DNA of 64,000 nucleotides from Pseudomonas salomonii (GCF_900107155.1 NZ_FNOX01000009.1:62001-126000), one strand, 5' to 3'. Shown: positions 15,773-25,114, numbered from the stretch's first letter. Notes: a model not told the origin generated them from the letters alone. A program made the numbers and translations.

Positions 15773-16993
15773 TTAAGCCGTTTGCTCTTCCTTGCCCAGG
15801 CAAGCGGCTGCCGTGAACAGCACATCGGTGGACGAGTTGAGCGCGGTTTCCGCCGAATCCTGCAGCACACCTATGATGAAGCCCACGGCCACCACCTGCA
15901 TGGCGATCTCGCTGCGAATGCCGAACAGGCTGCACGCCAGGGGAATCAGCAGCAACGAGCCACCGGCCACACCCGACGCGCCGCAGGCGCATACCGCCGC
16001 GACCACGCTGAGCAGCACGGCGGTTGGCATGTCCACGGCAATACCGAGCGTGTGCACGGCGGCCAGGGTCAACACCGTGATGGTAATCGCCGCGCCGGCC
16101 ATATTGATGGTGGCGCCCAGCGGGATCGACACCGAATAAGTATCTTCATGCAGGCCCAGGCGTTTGCTCAGCGCCAGGTTCACCGGGATATTCGCCGCCG
16201 AACTGCGCGTGAAGAACGCGGTGATGCCGCTTTCGCGCAAGCACATCAGCACCAGCGGATAAGGGTTGCGGCGCAGTTTCCAGAACACGATGGCCGGGTT
16301 GATCACCAGCGCGACGAACAGCATGCAGCCGATCAGCACCACCAGCAGGTGGGCATAACCGAGCAGGGCGCCGAAACCGGAGGTGGCCAGGGTCGAGGCC
16401 ACCAGGCCGAAGATGCCCAGCGGCGCAAAGCGGATGACCACGCGCACGATCAGGGTGACGCCGTTGGACAGGTCGTCCAGCACCGTGCGAGTGGTAACAC
16501 CAGCATGGCGAATCGCGATGCCCATGCCGATGGCCCAGGCCAGAATACCGATGAAGTTGGCATTCATCAGCGCGCTTACCGGGTTATCCACCACGCTCAG
16601 CAGCAGGCCTTGCAGCACCTCGCCGATGCCGCCGGGGGCGCTGACGGTGGCGTCATGGGTGGCCAGCACCAAAGACGACGGGAACAGCATACTGGCGACC
16701 ACCGCGACGACGGCAGCGGCAAAGGTGCCGAGCAGGTACAGGAACAGGATTGGCTTGATATGGGTTTCCTGGCCATGTTTATGGTTGGCGATCGACGCCA
16801 TGACCAATACAAACACCAGAATCGGTGCAACGGCTTTCAGCGCGGTGACAAACACCTTGCCGATAAACCCGGTGGCACGCGCCGCCTCGGGCAATAACAG
16901 GGCGAGCAGGATACCGGCCAGCAGGCCGATGACAATTTGGGTGACCAGGCTGACGCGCATCAGTCGTTGCAGCAGGGAAGGGGCAGCAGTCAT
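15773..16993 (-). CDS. sstT: Serine/threonine:Na+ symporter SstT
   Basis: 406 residues of the dicarboxylate/amino acid:cation symporter family (SstT branch), with eight transmembrane helices and two re-entrant loops expected. Visible hallmarks are the serine-rich FFTRSSAANIPVNL loop, NMAGAAITI, the glycine-rich CGASGVAGGSLLLIP and the C-terminal QDSAETALNSSTDVLFTAAAC. It imports serine and threonine with sodium. ATG at 16993; divergent from the MFS gene 241 bases away. Confidence 0.95.
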   Translation of the reverse strand: MTAAPSLLQRLMRVSLVTQIVIGLLAGILLALLLPEAARATGFIGKVFVTALKAVAPILVFVLVMASIANHKHGQETHIKPILFLYLLGTFAAAVVAVVASMLFPSSLVLATHDATVSAPGGIGEVLQGLLLSVVDNPVSALMNANFIGILAWAIGMGIAIRHAGVTTRTVLDDLSNGVTLIVRVVIRFAPLGIFGLVASTLATSGFGALLGYAHLLVVLIGCMLFVALVINPAIVFWKLRRNPYPLVLMCLRESGITAFFTRSSAANIPVNLALSKRLGLHEDTYSVSIPLGATINMAGAAITITVLTLAAVHTLGIAVDMPTAVLLSVVAAVCACGASGVAGGSLLLIPLACSLFGIRSEIAMQVVAVGFIIGVLQDSAETALNSSTDVLFTAAACLGKEEQTA

Positions 16994-17234
16994 AAACAGT
17001 TGTCTCTAGTTTTTTTAGTAGGACGCAGCATTGCAGGCAGGTAGCGCCGTAGGAAGCAGGCCCAAAGTCTAACATGCTGTAGGAAGCGTCCCATTCGGTG
17101 CGGCATTCCGTCACCCGCACCTGTAGGGTTTGGCCAGGCCAAGACCTATTCTGTTAAGATTGCCGCCTCTCATCTTTCCTCTCTGTCAGCGAGCCCTTCG
17201 GGCTGTCGTTGATGTCGTCGTTTCTGGAGTTTTC

Positions 17235-18389
17235 ATGTTGTTCCCTATCCTGCTGCTGTCGGCCGCCGGTTTTACCGTGCTGACCACAGAATTCATCATT
17301 GTCGGGCTGCTGCCGTCGATCGCCCGCGACCTGAACGTCAGCGTGTCCCAGGCCGGGCTGCTGGTAACGCTGTTCGCATTTACCGTGGCGGCGTTCGGAC
17401 CGTTCCTGACCGCATACTTCGCTCGGTTCCAGCGCAAGCGCCTGTTTATCAGCATTCTGATCATGTTTGCGCTGGCCAATACCGTGGCGGCATTGGCGCC
17501 GAATATCTGGGTCATGGCCTTGGCGCGCTTGATTCCGGCGTTGGGTTTGCCAGTGTTTTGGGCCTTGGCGAGTGAAACGGCAGTGGATATCGTCGGGCCG
17601 GAATTCGCCGGCCGGGCCATTGAAAAAATCGGTTTCGGGATTGTCTGCGCCACGGTGTTCGGCATTCCGGTGGGCACCTTGATTTCCGATATGTTCGGCT
17701 GGCGCACCGCGTTTGCCATTCTCGCCGTGGTCGCGTTGGCCAAGGCCTTGCTGCTGTTTATCTACCTGCCGGTGACCACACCCAAGAACGATCAGGTGAG
17801 CCTGCGCTCGCAGTTCAAGATCCTGCGCAGCCCGTTGATGCAGGGCCATATCCTGCTGTCGATCCTGGTGTTCAGCGGCATGTTTACCGCATACACCTAT
17901 CTGGCGGACATCCTCGAGCGCCTGGCCGGCTTCGACGGCACGCGGGTGGGCTGGTGCCTGATGGGCTTTGGCGCGGTGGGCCTGATCGGCAACGCCCTTG
18001 GCGGGCGTGCGGTGGACCGTCATCCGCTGATTGCGTCCATGGTGTTCTGCGGGTTCATGATCGCCGGCATGGTCGCGGTGGTCCCGGCGATTCACTCCAG
18101 TATTGGCCTGGCAGCGGCGATGGCGGTGTGGGGCGTGACCCAGGCGGCGATGTTTCTGGTCAGCCATGTGCGCCTGATGAAAGCCGCGCCCCACGCCCCG
18201 GCGTTTGCCGCGTCATTGAACATCGCCGGGGCCAATCTGGGGATTGGCCTGGGGGCCATGGTGGGTGGGCATGTGATTGACACCCTGGGGCTTGCCAGCC
18301 TGGGCTTCGCGGCGTCCGGGTTTATCCTGGTGTCGATCCTGCTGGCGCTGTGGTTGATGACCGCGAAACCTATGCCTGCCCGCGCTTGA
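17235..18389 (+). CDS. MFS transporter (DHA1-type efflux permease)
   Basis: 384 residues with 12 membrane segments. It opens LLSAAGFTVLTTEFIIVGLLPSIARDLNVS, the usual start of YdhP/NepI/SotB-like DHA1 exporters, and has the loop 2-3 basic motif in ARFQRKRLF. ATG at 17235 with TGGAG six bases upstream; the frame is open from 17130 but lacks a better start. The substrate is unknown; relatives export arabinose, purine nucleosides or drugs. It ends at a dispersed palindromic repeat shared with nhaR. Confidence 0.85.
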   Translation: MLFPILLLSAAGFTVLTTEFIIVGLLPSIARDLNVSVSQAGLLVTLFAFTVAAFGPFLTAYFARFQRKRLFISILIMFALANTVAALAPNIWVMALARLIPALGLPVFWALASETAVDIVGPEFAGRAIEKIGFGIVCATVFGIPVGTLISDMFGWRTAFAILAVVALAKALLLFIYLPVTTPKNDQVSLRSQFKILRSPLMQGHILLSILVFSGMFTAYTYLADILERLAGFDGTRVGWCLMGFGAVGLIGNALGGRAVDRHPLIASMVFCGFMIAGMVAVVPAIHSSIGLAAAMAVWGVTQAAMFLVSHVRLMKAAPHAPAFAASLNIAGANLGIGLGAMVGGHVIDTLGLASLGFAASGFILVSILLALWLMTAKPMPARA

Positions 18390-18501
18390 TCGTTCCCACG
18401 CTCTGCGTGGGCATGCATCCTGTGACGCTCCGCGTCACCGCGTTAACAGCAGGACGCGGAGCGTCCGAGGCGGCATTCCCACGCGGAGCGTGGGAACGAT
18501 C
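18388..18501. repeat. Composite palindromic repeat (GATCGTTCCCACGC family)
   Basis: Outer arms GATCGTTCCCACGC / GCGTGGGAACGATC enclose an inner GACGCTCCGCGTC / GACGCGGAGCGTC pair. It is in the gap between convergent MFS and nhaR genes and resembles the single unit at 3824-3854. Confidence 0.85.
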
Positions 18502-18511
18502 AACCTTGCCG

Positions 18512-19414
18512 TCAGGGCAGGGCGGTAAACAGCTCGCGCCGCGCCCCTTCGGTAATCGCCACGATGCCGGGGTGTTTGATCTTGCGCTCCACCGAGATTG
18601 CGTAGAACGACTCGGTGACCGCATCGGTCTGGCCGATCAGCGCTACGCCATATTGGCGCACCACCTCATCGGCGATCACGCTGGGGGCAATAAATATCCC
18701 GCTGCCCGACTGCCCAAACGCCTGCATCAACGCGCTGTCGTCGAACTCACCGATGATCCTCGGCTGGATCTGCTGCTCGGCAAACCAGCGCTGCAAGCGG
18801 CTGCGCACCACCGTCTCGGCACCCGGAATCAATAACGGCGCGCCCTGCAGGCAGTGTGGGAAATCGCCGCCGTATTGGTCAGCCAACGCCTGAGTGGCAA
18901 AAAAGCTGATGCCGCATTCCCCGAGTTTCTGGCTGTAGCCTTTGATGTCCAAATGCGTAGGCATCGGGCTGTCGGAGATCACCAGGTCAAGGCGCTGAAT
19001 CGCCAGGTCGGCCAGTAAGCGTTCGAGTTTGTCTTCACGGCAGGTGATGCGCATCGGCTCGCTCAGCTCCATGGTCGGCGCGATCAGCCGGTAAACGATG
19101 GACTTGGGCACCACATCCGCCACCCCGACCCGAAACAGGATCTGCTGTTCGTCGGGTGCTGCGCGCAACATGGCTTCCAGTTCGTTACCGGTCTGGAACA
19201 TCTGTTCGGCGTAGGGCAAGGCCCGTCGCCCGGCTTCGGTGAGTTCCAATTGGCGACCGACGCGTTGAAACAGCGCGATACCAAAGGTCTGCTCCAGCAG
19301 GCTGATCTGGCCGCTGATGGTCTGGGGCGTGAGGTTCAGCTGCTCACACGCGCGCACAATACTGCCGGTCTTGGCCACCACCCAGAAGTAATGCAATTGT
19401 CGATAATTGAGCAT
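18512..19414 (-). CDS. nhaR: LysR-family transcriptional activator NhaR
   Basis: 300 residues: N-terminal LysR helix-turn-helix (LNYRQLHYFWVVAKTGSIVRACEQLNLTPQTISGQI) and an effector domain. It matches NhaR rather than generic LysR members by FRVGVADVVPKSIVYRL, LDLVISDSPMP, GECGISFF and IIGEFDDSALMQAFG. In E. coli NhaR activates nhaA and osmC in response to Na+. No nhaA is adjacent here. It is divergent from the lipoprotein/terC genes across a region holding an imperfect dyad. Confidence 0.92.
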   Translation of the reverse strand: MLNYRQLHYFWVVAKTGSIVRACEQLNLTPQTISGQISLLEQTFGIALFQRVGRQLELTEAGRRALPYAEQMFQTGNELEAMLRAAPDEQQILFRVGVADVVPKSIVYRLIAPTMELSEPMRITCREDKLERLLADLAIQRLDLVISDSPMPTHLDIKGYSQKLGECGISFFATQALADQYGGDFPHCLQGAPLLIPGAETVVRSRLQRWFAEQQIQPRIIGEFDDSALMQAFGQSGSGIFIAPSVIADEVVRQYGVALIGQTDAVTESFYAISVERKIKHPGIVAITEGARRELFTALP

Positions 19415-19423
19415 GGCGGCCTA

Positions 19424-19476
19424 CACTTCGTAAAAATCGAAGTATATATGAGAAAAATACGAATTTTACTGAAGTG
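19424..19476. promoter_or_regulatory. Extended dyad in nhaR-lipoprotein intergenic region
   Basis: CACTTCGTAAAA (19424-19435) and TTTTACTGAAGTG (19464-19476) are complementary apart from one inserted base, separated by 28 AT-rich bases. It lies just upstream of nhaR and of the divergent lipoprotein gene, a normal place for a LysR-type operator. It is an inferred NhaR target; no binding data. Confidence 0.4.
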
Positions 19477-19545
19477 TTCAGCTGCATAGAATGCCTCGCT
19501 ATCGAGGGGCCACTATTTGGACCCAATGGTTCTAACGAGGAATAC

Positions 19546-19800
19546 ATGATGAAACTCAATTCCCTGGGCGCGGCGTCCGTCCTTGCGCTTTCATTGGTGA
19601 TGATCAGCGGCTGTGATCAAGTCGAAAAGAGCGCGCAGCAGGTGCTGGGCAAAGCCACCGAATCGGCCAAACAAGCCATCGATGACACCCACAAGGCCGC
19701 CGAGCAGGCATTGAGTGAAGCGACCCAGGGTTTGATCCAGCCTGAAAAAGACGCTGAGCAGGCCGAAAAAGAATCTGAAACCGAACGTAAAGAAGCTTAA
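19546..19800 (+). CDS. Small lipoprotein with helical repeats
   Basis: 84 residues: a lipoprotein signal (hydrophobic core then MISG-C near residue 24), followed by a charged amphipathic helix with a repeated (A/E)KxA pattern like LEA or stress lipoproteins. The start is ATG 19546 (or 19549), with AACGAGGA upstream. It is followed 28 bases later by the TerC gene on the same strand. It is probably anchored in the outer membrane, role unknown. Confidence 0.75.
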   Translation: MMKLNSLGAASVLALSLVMISGCDQVEKSAQQVLGKATESAKQAIDDTHKAAEQALSEATQGLIQPEKDAEQAEKESETERKEA

Positions 19801-19828
19801 TTTCCCAGCACAACGTCAGGACTGACCT

Positions 19829-20578
19829 ATGGACTACCTTTTACAACTGGCCGCCAGCCCGACCGCCTGGGTCGCACTGGCCACCTTGATCGTCATGGAG
19901 ATCGTGCTGGGCATCGACAACCTGATCTTCATCTCGATCCTTACCAATAAATTGCCCGAGAAACACCGGGCCAAAGCGCGGCGTATTGGCATCAGTATGG
20001 CGTTGATCCTGCGTCTGGGCCTGTTGAGCACCATCGCGTTTATCGTGCAGTTGACGGCGCCGGTGTTCGAGATCTTCGATCAGGCGTTCTCCTGGAAAGA
20101 CATGATCCTGATTGCCGGTGGCCTGTTCCTGGTGTGGAAGGCTACCACCGAGATCCACCACAGCATGGACCCGGAGCCCGAGGACAAGGCCAGCGTCAGC
20201 AACACCGTGGCCATCGGCTTTGCCGCCGCGATTGGGCAGATCCTGTTGCTCGACCTGGTGTTCTCCATCGACAGCATCATTACCGCCGTGGGCATGACCG
20301 AGCACTTGCCGATCATGATCATCGCAGTAGTCGTCTCGGTGATCGTGATGTTGGTGGCGGCTGAACCGTTGGCCAAGTTCATTAACGACAACCCGACCGT
20401 GGTGATGCTGGCCCTGGGCTTCTTGATCATGATCGGCATGACGCTGATCGCCGAAGGCTTCGGCGCCCACGTGCCAAAAGGCTACGTGTATGCGGCCATG
20501 GCGTTCTCGGCGGTGATCGAATGCCTGAACATTGCCCGACGTAACCGCCACAAGCGTTTGCTCGCTGCCCGCCAGTAA
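19829..20578 (+). CDS. TerC family integral membrane protein
   Basis: 249 residues with about seven membrane segments. The family hallmarks are EIVLGIDNLIFISILTNKLP (conserved Asp in helix 1) and DLVFSIDSIITAVGMTEHLPIM (conserved Asp in the middle helix). TerC/YceF-like proteins take part in metal (Mn2+, Ca2+) export or metalation, and in tellurite resistance when in ter operons; there is no other ter gene here. An intrinsic terminator follows. Confidence 0.92.
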   Translation: MDYLLQLAASPTAWVALATLIVMEIVLGIDNLIFISILTNKLPEKHRAKARRIGISMALILRLGLLSTIAFIVQLTAPVFEIFDQAFSWKDMILIAGGLFLVWKATTEIHHSMDPEPEDKASVSNTVAIGFAAAIGQILLLDLVFSIDSIITAVGMTEHLPIMIIAVVVSVIVMLVAAEPLAKFINDNPTVVMLALGFLIMIGMTLIAEGFGAHVPKGYVYAAMAFSAVIECLNIARRNRHKRLLAARQ

Positions 20579-20588
20579 GCGCTGAACC

Positions 20589-20628
20589 CAAAAGCCGGCT
20601 GCGCTCACAAGAGCCCAGCCGGCTTTTT
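20589..20628 (+). terminator. Intrinsic terminator after the TerC gene
   Basis: AAAAGCCGGCTG...CAGCCGGCTTTTT with a ~14-base loop, 12 bases after the stop codon and 44 before selD. Confidence 0.9.
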
Positions 20629-20671
20629 GCTGTCTGTTAGAATCGTGCCACTTGTTACCTTGAGGTCCACC

Positions 20672-21706
20672 ATGAACGAGCCGATTCGCCTCACCCAGTA
20701 CAGCCATGGCGCGGGTTGCGGCTGCAAGATTTCGCCCCAGGTGCTGGAAGTGATCCTTGCCGGCAGCGGCGCACAGAACCTCGACCCCAACCTGTGGGTG
20801 GGCAACGCCTCGCGCGACGATGCGGCGGTGTACGCCATCGATGACGAGCGTGGCGTGGTCTCCACCACCGACTTTTTCATGCCGATTGTCGATGATCCCT
20901 TCGACTTCGGCCGTATTGCTGCCACCAACGCCATCAGTGACATTTACGCCATGGGTGGCGACCCGCTGATGGCCATTGCGATTCTGGGCTGGCCAGTGAA
21001 CGTGCTGGCGCCGGAAGTCGCCCGCGAAGTGATCCGTGGCGGTCGCTCGGTGTGCGACGCCGCCGGCATTCCACTGGCCGGCGGGCACTCCATCGACGCG
21101 CCGGAGCCGATATTCGGCCTGGCCGTGACCGGCATCGTGCAAAAGCGCCATATGAAGCGCAACGACACCGCCACCGCGGGTTGCCAGCTGTACCTGACCA
21201 AACCGCTGGGCATCGGCATCCTTACCACCGCCGAGAAAAAGGGCAAATTGCGCGAGGCGGATATCGGCCTGGCCCGTGACTGGATGTGCACGCTCAACAA
21301 GCCTGGCAGCCGTTTTGGCAAGTTGGCCGGCGTCACCGCCATGACCGATGTCACCGGTTTCGGCCTGTTGGGGCATTTGGTGGAAATGGCTGACGGCAGT
21401 GGTCTCACGGCCCGCATCGAATATGCCAGAGTCCCACTCCTGCCAGGGATCGAAGACTACCTGGACCAAGGCTGCATGCCCGGTGGCACCTTGCGCAATT
21501 TCGACAGCTATTCAAGCAAGCTGGGGCGTCTGCAGGAACTGCACAAGCGTGTGCTGTGCGACCCACAGACCAGTGGCGGCCTGTTGATTGCCGTCACCCC
21601 GGAGGGCGACGCCGAGTTTCACACTGTGGCCGCAGAACTGGGCCTGAGCCTTGAGCCGATCGGCGCACTGGTTGAGCGACAGACCCACGCGGTAGAGGTG
21701 TTTTGA
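20672..21706 (+). CDS. selD: Selenide, water dikinase SelD
   Basis: 344 residues. It makes selenophosphate from selenide and ATP. The N-terminal catalytic motif HGAGCGCK carries cysteine (not selenocysteine) and the essential lysine. DDAAVY, TTDFFMPIVDDP and GGHSIDAPEPIFGLAVTG follow as in AIR-synthetase-fold SelD. ATG at 20672 with TTGAGGT upstream. The stop overlaps the start of selU (TGATG), so the two genes form a translationally coupled pair that feeds selenophosphate into tRNA selenation. Confidence 0.96.
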   Translation: MNEPIRLTQYSHGAGCGCKISPQVLEVILAGSGAQNLDPNLWVGNASRDDAAVYAIDDERGVVSTTDFFMPIVDDPFDFGRIAATNAISDIYAMGGDPLMAIAILGWPVNVLAPEVAREVIRGGRSVCDAAGIPLAGGHSIDAPEPIFGLAVTGIVQKRHMKRNDTATAGCQLYLTKPLGIGILTTAEKKGKLREADIGLARDWMCTLNKPGSRFGKLAGVTAMTDVTGFGLLGHLVEMADGSGLTARIEYARVPLLPGIEDYLDQGCMPGGTLRNFDSYSSKLGRLQELHKRVLCDPQTSGGLLIAVTPEGDAEFHTVAAELGLSLEPIGALVERQTHAVEVF

Positions 21707-22809
21707 TGGCAATTGACATCACCGACTACCGCAGCATCTTCCTCAATGACCGGCCGATGATGGATACCCGCGCGCCGATCGAGTTCACCAAGGGCGCGTT
21801 CCCCGGTGTGGTCAACCTGCCGCTGATGACCGACGACGAACGCCAGCGGGTCGGCACCTGCTACAAACAGCAAGGCCAGCAAGCGGCCATCGTGCTGGGG
21901 CATGAGTTGGTGTCCGGGGCCATCAAGGCCGAGCGCATCGAGCATTGGGCGCGGTTCGCCCAGGCCAACCCCGACGGCTATCTGTACTGCTTTCGCGGCG
22001 GGCTGCGCTCGCAAATCGTGCAGCAATGGTTAAAGACCGAGGCGGGTATCGACTATCCGCGTGTCGGCGGTGGCTATAAGGCCATGCGTACCTTTCTGCT
22101 GGAGACCCTGGAGCAGGCGACGGCCGAGTGTGATTTTGTGTTGCTCGGCGGCATGACCGGCACCGGCAAGACCGAGGTGTTGGGCCAGGTGCGCAATGCC
22201 CTGGACCTTGAAGGGCACGCCAACCATCGCGGCTCCAGCTTCGGCAAGCGCGCCACGGTGCAACCGTCCAACATCGACTTTGAAAACCGCCTGGCGGTGG
22301 ACCTGCTGAAGAAACGCGCGGGTGGTATCGAACAGTTTGTGGTCGAAGACGAGAGCCGCATGATCGGCAGCTGTGCACTGCCTTTGCCGTTACACAAGGG
22401 CATGCAGACCTTCCCGATGGTATGGCTGCAAGACAGTGTTGAAGGCCGCGTCGAACGGATTTTGCGTGATTACGTGGTTGATCTCTGCGCTGAATTTATC
22501 GCGGTGTTTGGCGAAAGCGGGCAGGCGTTGTTTGCCGAGCGCTTGACCCAGAGCCTGGCCAACATCCACAAGCGCCTGGGTGGCGAGCGCTTTCAGCGCC
22601 TGCAGGCCATATTGCAGGAAGCTTTGACGGAACAAGCGCGCAGTGGTGCCGTGGATTTGCACCGGGTGTGGATTGAAGGCTTGTTGCGCGAGTACTACGA
22701 CCCGATGTATGCGTTCCAGCGGGAAAGCAAAGGCGCGCGGATCGAGTTTGCCGGGGAGCAGGGCGCTGTGGTGGAGTACTTGCGTGAGCGGGTTGCCAGG
22801 CGCAATTAA
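21706..22809 (+). CDS. selU: tRNA 2-selenouridine synthase (SelU/MnmH)
   Basis: 367 residues: an N-terminal rhodanese domain with the active cysteine in LYCFRGGLRS (near residue 96), then a P-loop domain with LGGMTGTGKTEVL. It replaces sulfur by selenium in 5-substituted 2-thiouridine at the tRNA wobble base, through a geranylated intermediate. ATG 21706 overlaps the selD stop by one base. A REP pair follows. Confidence 0.96.
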   Translation: MAIDITDYRSIFLNDRPMMDTRAPIEFTKGAFPGVVNLPLMTDDERQRVGTCYKQQGQQAAIVLGHELVSGAIKAERIEHWARFAQANPDGYLYCFRGGLRSQIVQQWLKTEAGIDYPRVGGGYKAMRTFLLETLEQATAECDFVLLGGMTGTGKTEVLGQVRNALDLEGHANHRGSSFGKRATVQPSNIDFENRLAVDLLKKRAGGIEQFVVEDESRMIGSCALPLPLHKGMQTFPMVWLQDSVEGRVERILRDYVVDLCAEFIAVFGESGQALFAERLTQSLANIHKRLGGERFQRLQAILQEALTEQARSGAVDLHRVWIEGLLREYYDPMYAFQRESKGARIEFAGEQGAVVEYLRERVARRN

Positions 22810-22823
22810 TGCAGTGGGTTTGA

Positions 22824-22909
22824 GGGCCTCTTCGCAGGCAAGCCAGCTCCCACAGGTTGACCTGTGAATGCCGTCAAATGTGGGAGCTGGCTTGCCTGCG
22901 ATGAGGCCC
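22824..22909. repeat. REPIN (inverted REP pair)
   Basis: Arms at 22824-22854 and 22879-22909 (TGTGGGAGCTGGCTTGCCTGCGA type) with the pair opening toward the loop. It lies between convergent selU and the DUF318 permease gene. Arms match except for one base. Confidence 0.9.
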
Positions 22910-22927
22910 TAAGCCTCACAGCAAAGC

Positions 22928-23983
22928 CTAAAGAATCACCGCCCCGATCAACCCACACACCACCCCCACCAGCATGGTCAGCCCAGCCACCGTCACCAGC
23001 ACCCGCGCGTCGAAATCCTTGCGCAGCATCAACAGCGACGGCAGGCTCACGCTGGGCAAGGTCATCAGCAATGCCACGGCCGGGCCGGTGCCCATGCCCA
23101 ATGTCATCATGGTTTGTACGATAGGAATCTCGGCTGCCGTAGGAATCACGAACAGCGTGCCGACGATGGCCAGCGGCACCAGCCACACCAGGCTATTGGC
23201 CATGGCACCGTCGACATGGGGAAACAGCCATACCCGTGCGGCGCCCAGAATCAGCACGGCGACGATATAGATCGGGATCGTGCTCCAGAACAGCTGCCAC
23301 AGAGTCTGCAACCACCGGCTCAAAAATGGCTGCGACTCGGCCTGGCTCACCTCAGCCACGGCGTCCAATGCTGCTTCCGGCACGTGATCGGGGCGGGCAA
23401 TGCGTTGTGCAACCAGCGACACACCCACCACCAGCACAACCCCCGCCACCAGCCGCAGCGCAGTAAAGCCCCAGCCGAGTACAAAGCCCATGAACACCAA
23501 GGTTGCCGGGTTCAGCACCGGGTTGGCGATCCAGAAGGCCAGCGCCGCGCCCACCGACACCTGCTGACGGCGCATGCCCGCTGCCACCGGAGCCGCGCAG
23601 CAACTGCACATCATCCCCGGCAAGGCGAACAGCCCGCCACGCACGGTAGACCCCAGCCCGGCGCGGCCGAACAGGCGCAGCAACCAGTCACGGGGGATCA
23701 ACACTTGCAGCAGCGAACCCAGAATCACCGCCAGCACGGCAGCTTTCCAGATCGCCAGGAAATACACCTGGGCATAGGCCAGTGCCGCGGCCAAGGGTGA
23801 GCTTTGCTGGTCGTTGAGAATCGAGGCGCCGATGCTGTGGTTATCCGCAGCGACAAAGGCCTTGAGGTAGTAGGGCGACCACTTCACGTAATAGAGGCCG
23901 ATGCAGGCCACCAACACGAACAGCGCTGGTTTCCACCAGAACGACCAGCCCCGGTTGGGCTGGGTGGAGATGAGGTTGGGCAT
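22928..23983 (-). CDS. Permease of the DUF318/SO_0444 (YraQ/ArsP-like) family
   Basis: 351 residues with 8-10 membrane helices in two halves. The family mark MMCSCCAAPVAAGMRR sits at the end of the first half, followed by FWIANPVLNPATL; the mirror motif in the second half is LFVIPTAAEIPIVQTMM. ArsP relatives export organoarsenicals and use the paired cysteines, but no ars gene is nearby, so the substrate (metalloid, copper-related or other) is open. Start set at 23983, though the frame extends upstream. Confidence 0.85.
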   Translation of the reverse strand: MPNLISTQPNRGWSFWWKPALFVLVACIGLYYVKWSPYYLKAFVAADNHSIGASILNDQQSSPLAAALAYAQVYFLAIWKAAVLAVILGSLLQVLIPRDWLLRLFGRAGLGSTVRGGLFALPGMMCSCCAAPVAAGMRRQQVSVGAALAFWIANPVLNPATLVFMGFVLGWGFTALRLVAGVVLVVGVSLVAQRIARPDHVPEAALDAVAEVSQAESQPFLSRWLQTLWQLFWSTIPIYIVAVLILGAARVWLFPHVDGAMANSLVWLVPLAIVGTLFVIPTAAEIPIVQTMMTLGMGTGPAVALLMTLPSVSLPSLLMLRKDFDARVLVTVAGLTMLVGVVCGLIGAVIL

Positions 23984-24035
23984 GGTGCAAGTCCGCAGAT
24001 GATTCAATAGCGGGGCATCATACGCGCCTGCCACC

Positions 24036-24144
24036 GATCATTCCCACGCTCCTGCGTGGGAATGCAGGCCGAGACGCTCTGCGTCGTGATGCTGGCCCCA
24101 ACACCTTGAGCGTCACGGAATGAACTCCTGCGCGGGAGCGTAGG
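24036..24144. repeat. Degenerate composite palindromic repeat
   Basis: Begins GATCATTCCCACGCTCCTGCGTGGGAAT and ends CTCCTGCGCGGGAG, with an inner GACGCTCTGCGTC. It is the same dispersed family as 18388-18501, in a more decayed state, between the permease and histidine phosphatase genes. Confidence 0.65.
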
Positions 24145-24160
24145 CTCTATCTGCAGGGTT

Positions 24161-24862
24161 TCAGATATCCGCGCTCACTTGCGTTGCATCCGGGCATGTC
24201 TGCTGGCCGTTATCCAGGCCTTGTTTGTAGTTGCGGCTCAGCAGTGAAGCCTTGCCGTTATGCCAGGTCAGCGTCAGTACATAGAGCGTGTCGTAATCGC
24301 CGCCCGACCAATCGTCGGTGATGGTGTGTTTTTCACCCGAGGCTTCACTGGCCACCCGGTTGATCAGCTCCGGCAGGTAGCCGTGGGACCAGGCGGTGTA
24401 GATGATTGAGTTGTGGTACTTGTCTTCCACCAGTTCATCGGCGAGGTCGTGGGTGTCATTGGCGGAGTACTTGATGTTCACCGGCAGGCCAAGCTTGATG
24501 GCGCTGGGGCTGATGGTCATCAGGGGGCGAATGTAGCTGTAGGAATTGTCGTGCTCCCCTTCCTCGACATTGCGCGTCGGGTCGGGCGCAAACACGTAAT
24601 TGGCCTTGCCGAATTTTTCCGGCAGCACGGTGGCCAGGTTCATTGCGCGATTCAGGCCCTGGCAATTGAGCTGGCCGAGGCCGCCAACGGGTTTTTCGCC
24701 GTGACGCAGGAACACCAGGGTTTGCACACCATCCACCGGCGCGGCGCGGCTGATTCGCGACTCCAGGGTCAGGCCGATGGCGCCGCCCACCAACGACAGC
24801 GGCAACACGATGTAGGCATAACGTTTAAGACGTTGCACAAGGCACAGAGGCTTGATTGTCAT
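24161..24862 (-). CDS. Histidine phosphatase family protein, membrane-anchored
   Basis: 233 residues: an N-terminal hydrophobic helix (~15-33; uncleaved anchor or signal), then a phosphoglycerate-mutase-like domain with the catalytic FLRHGEKP (His at ~53) and a second histidine in AWSHGYLPELIN. The body is probably periplasmic. The substrate is unknown. Monocistronic. Confidence 0.82.
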   Translation of the reverse strand: MTIKPLCLVQRLKRYAYIVLPLSLVGGAIGLTLESRISRAAPVDGVQTLVFLRHGEKPVGGLGQLNCQGLNRAMNLATVLPEKFGKANYVFAPDPTRNVEEGEHDNSYSYIRPLMTISPSAIKLGLPVNIKYSANDTHDLADELVEDKYHNSIIYTAWSHGYLPELINRVASEASGEKHTITDDWSGGDYDTLYVLTLTWHNGKASLLSRNYKQGLDNGQQTCPDATQVSADI

Positions 24863-25114
24863 TGTAGGTTCGAGTCTTCAGTGCAGCGATTAAGGCGGAC
24901 AAGCCTGGCCCCAGCGACGCATCCGGCGTGCTGCGGTTTAACCTGTGATTGTTACGGGGTGTCTTCCTTTCACCGTCATGGCGCAGTTAAGAGTGTGAAT
25001 CGGCTCTTTGGTTCGCCTGCGCGCACCATAGCGCGGCTATGTTGCGCAATGATGACCCATGCAGGACGGCGTGCAGGTGGCTATCATGGGGACTTTGAGC
25101 CTGGGGACTTCCCG

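Noticed and set aside
19841..21469. 542-codon minus-strand frame across terC and selD
   Set aside because: It crosses an intrinsic terminator and two well-recognised genes on the other strand; the sequence is His/Gln/Asp-rich noise.
22928..23983. ArsP organoarsenical exporter
   Set aside because: The CSCC motif fits the broad DUF318 family, but there is no arsR, arsM or arsH nearby; the function was left open.
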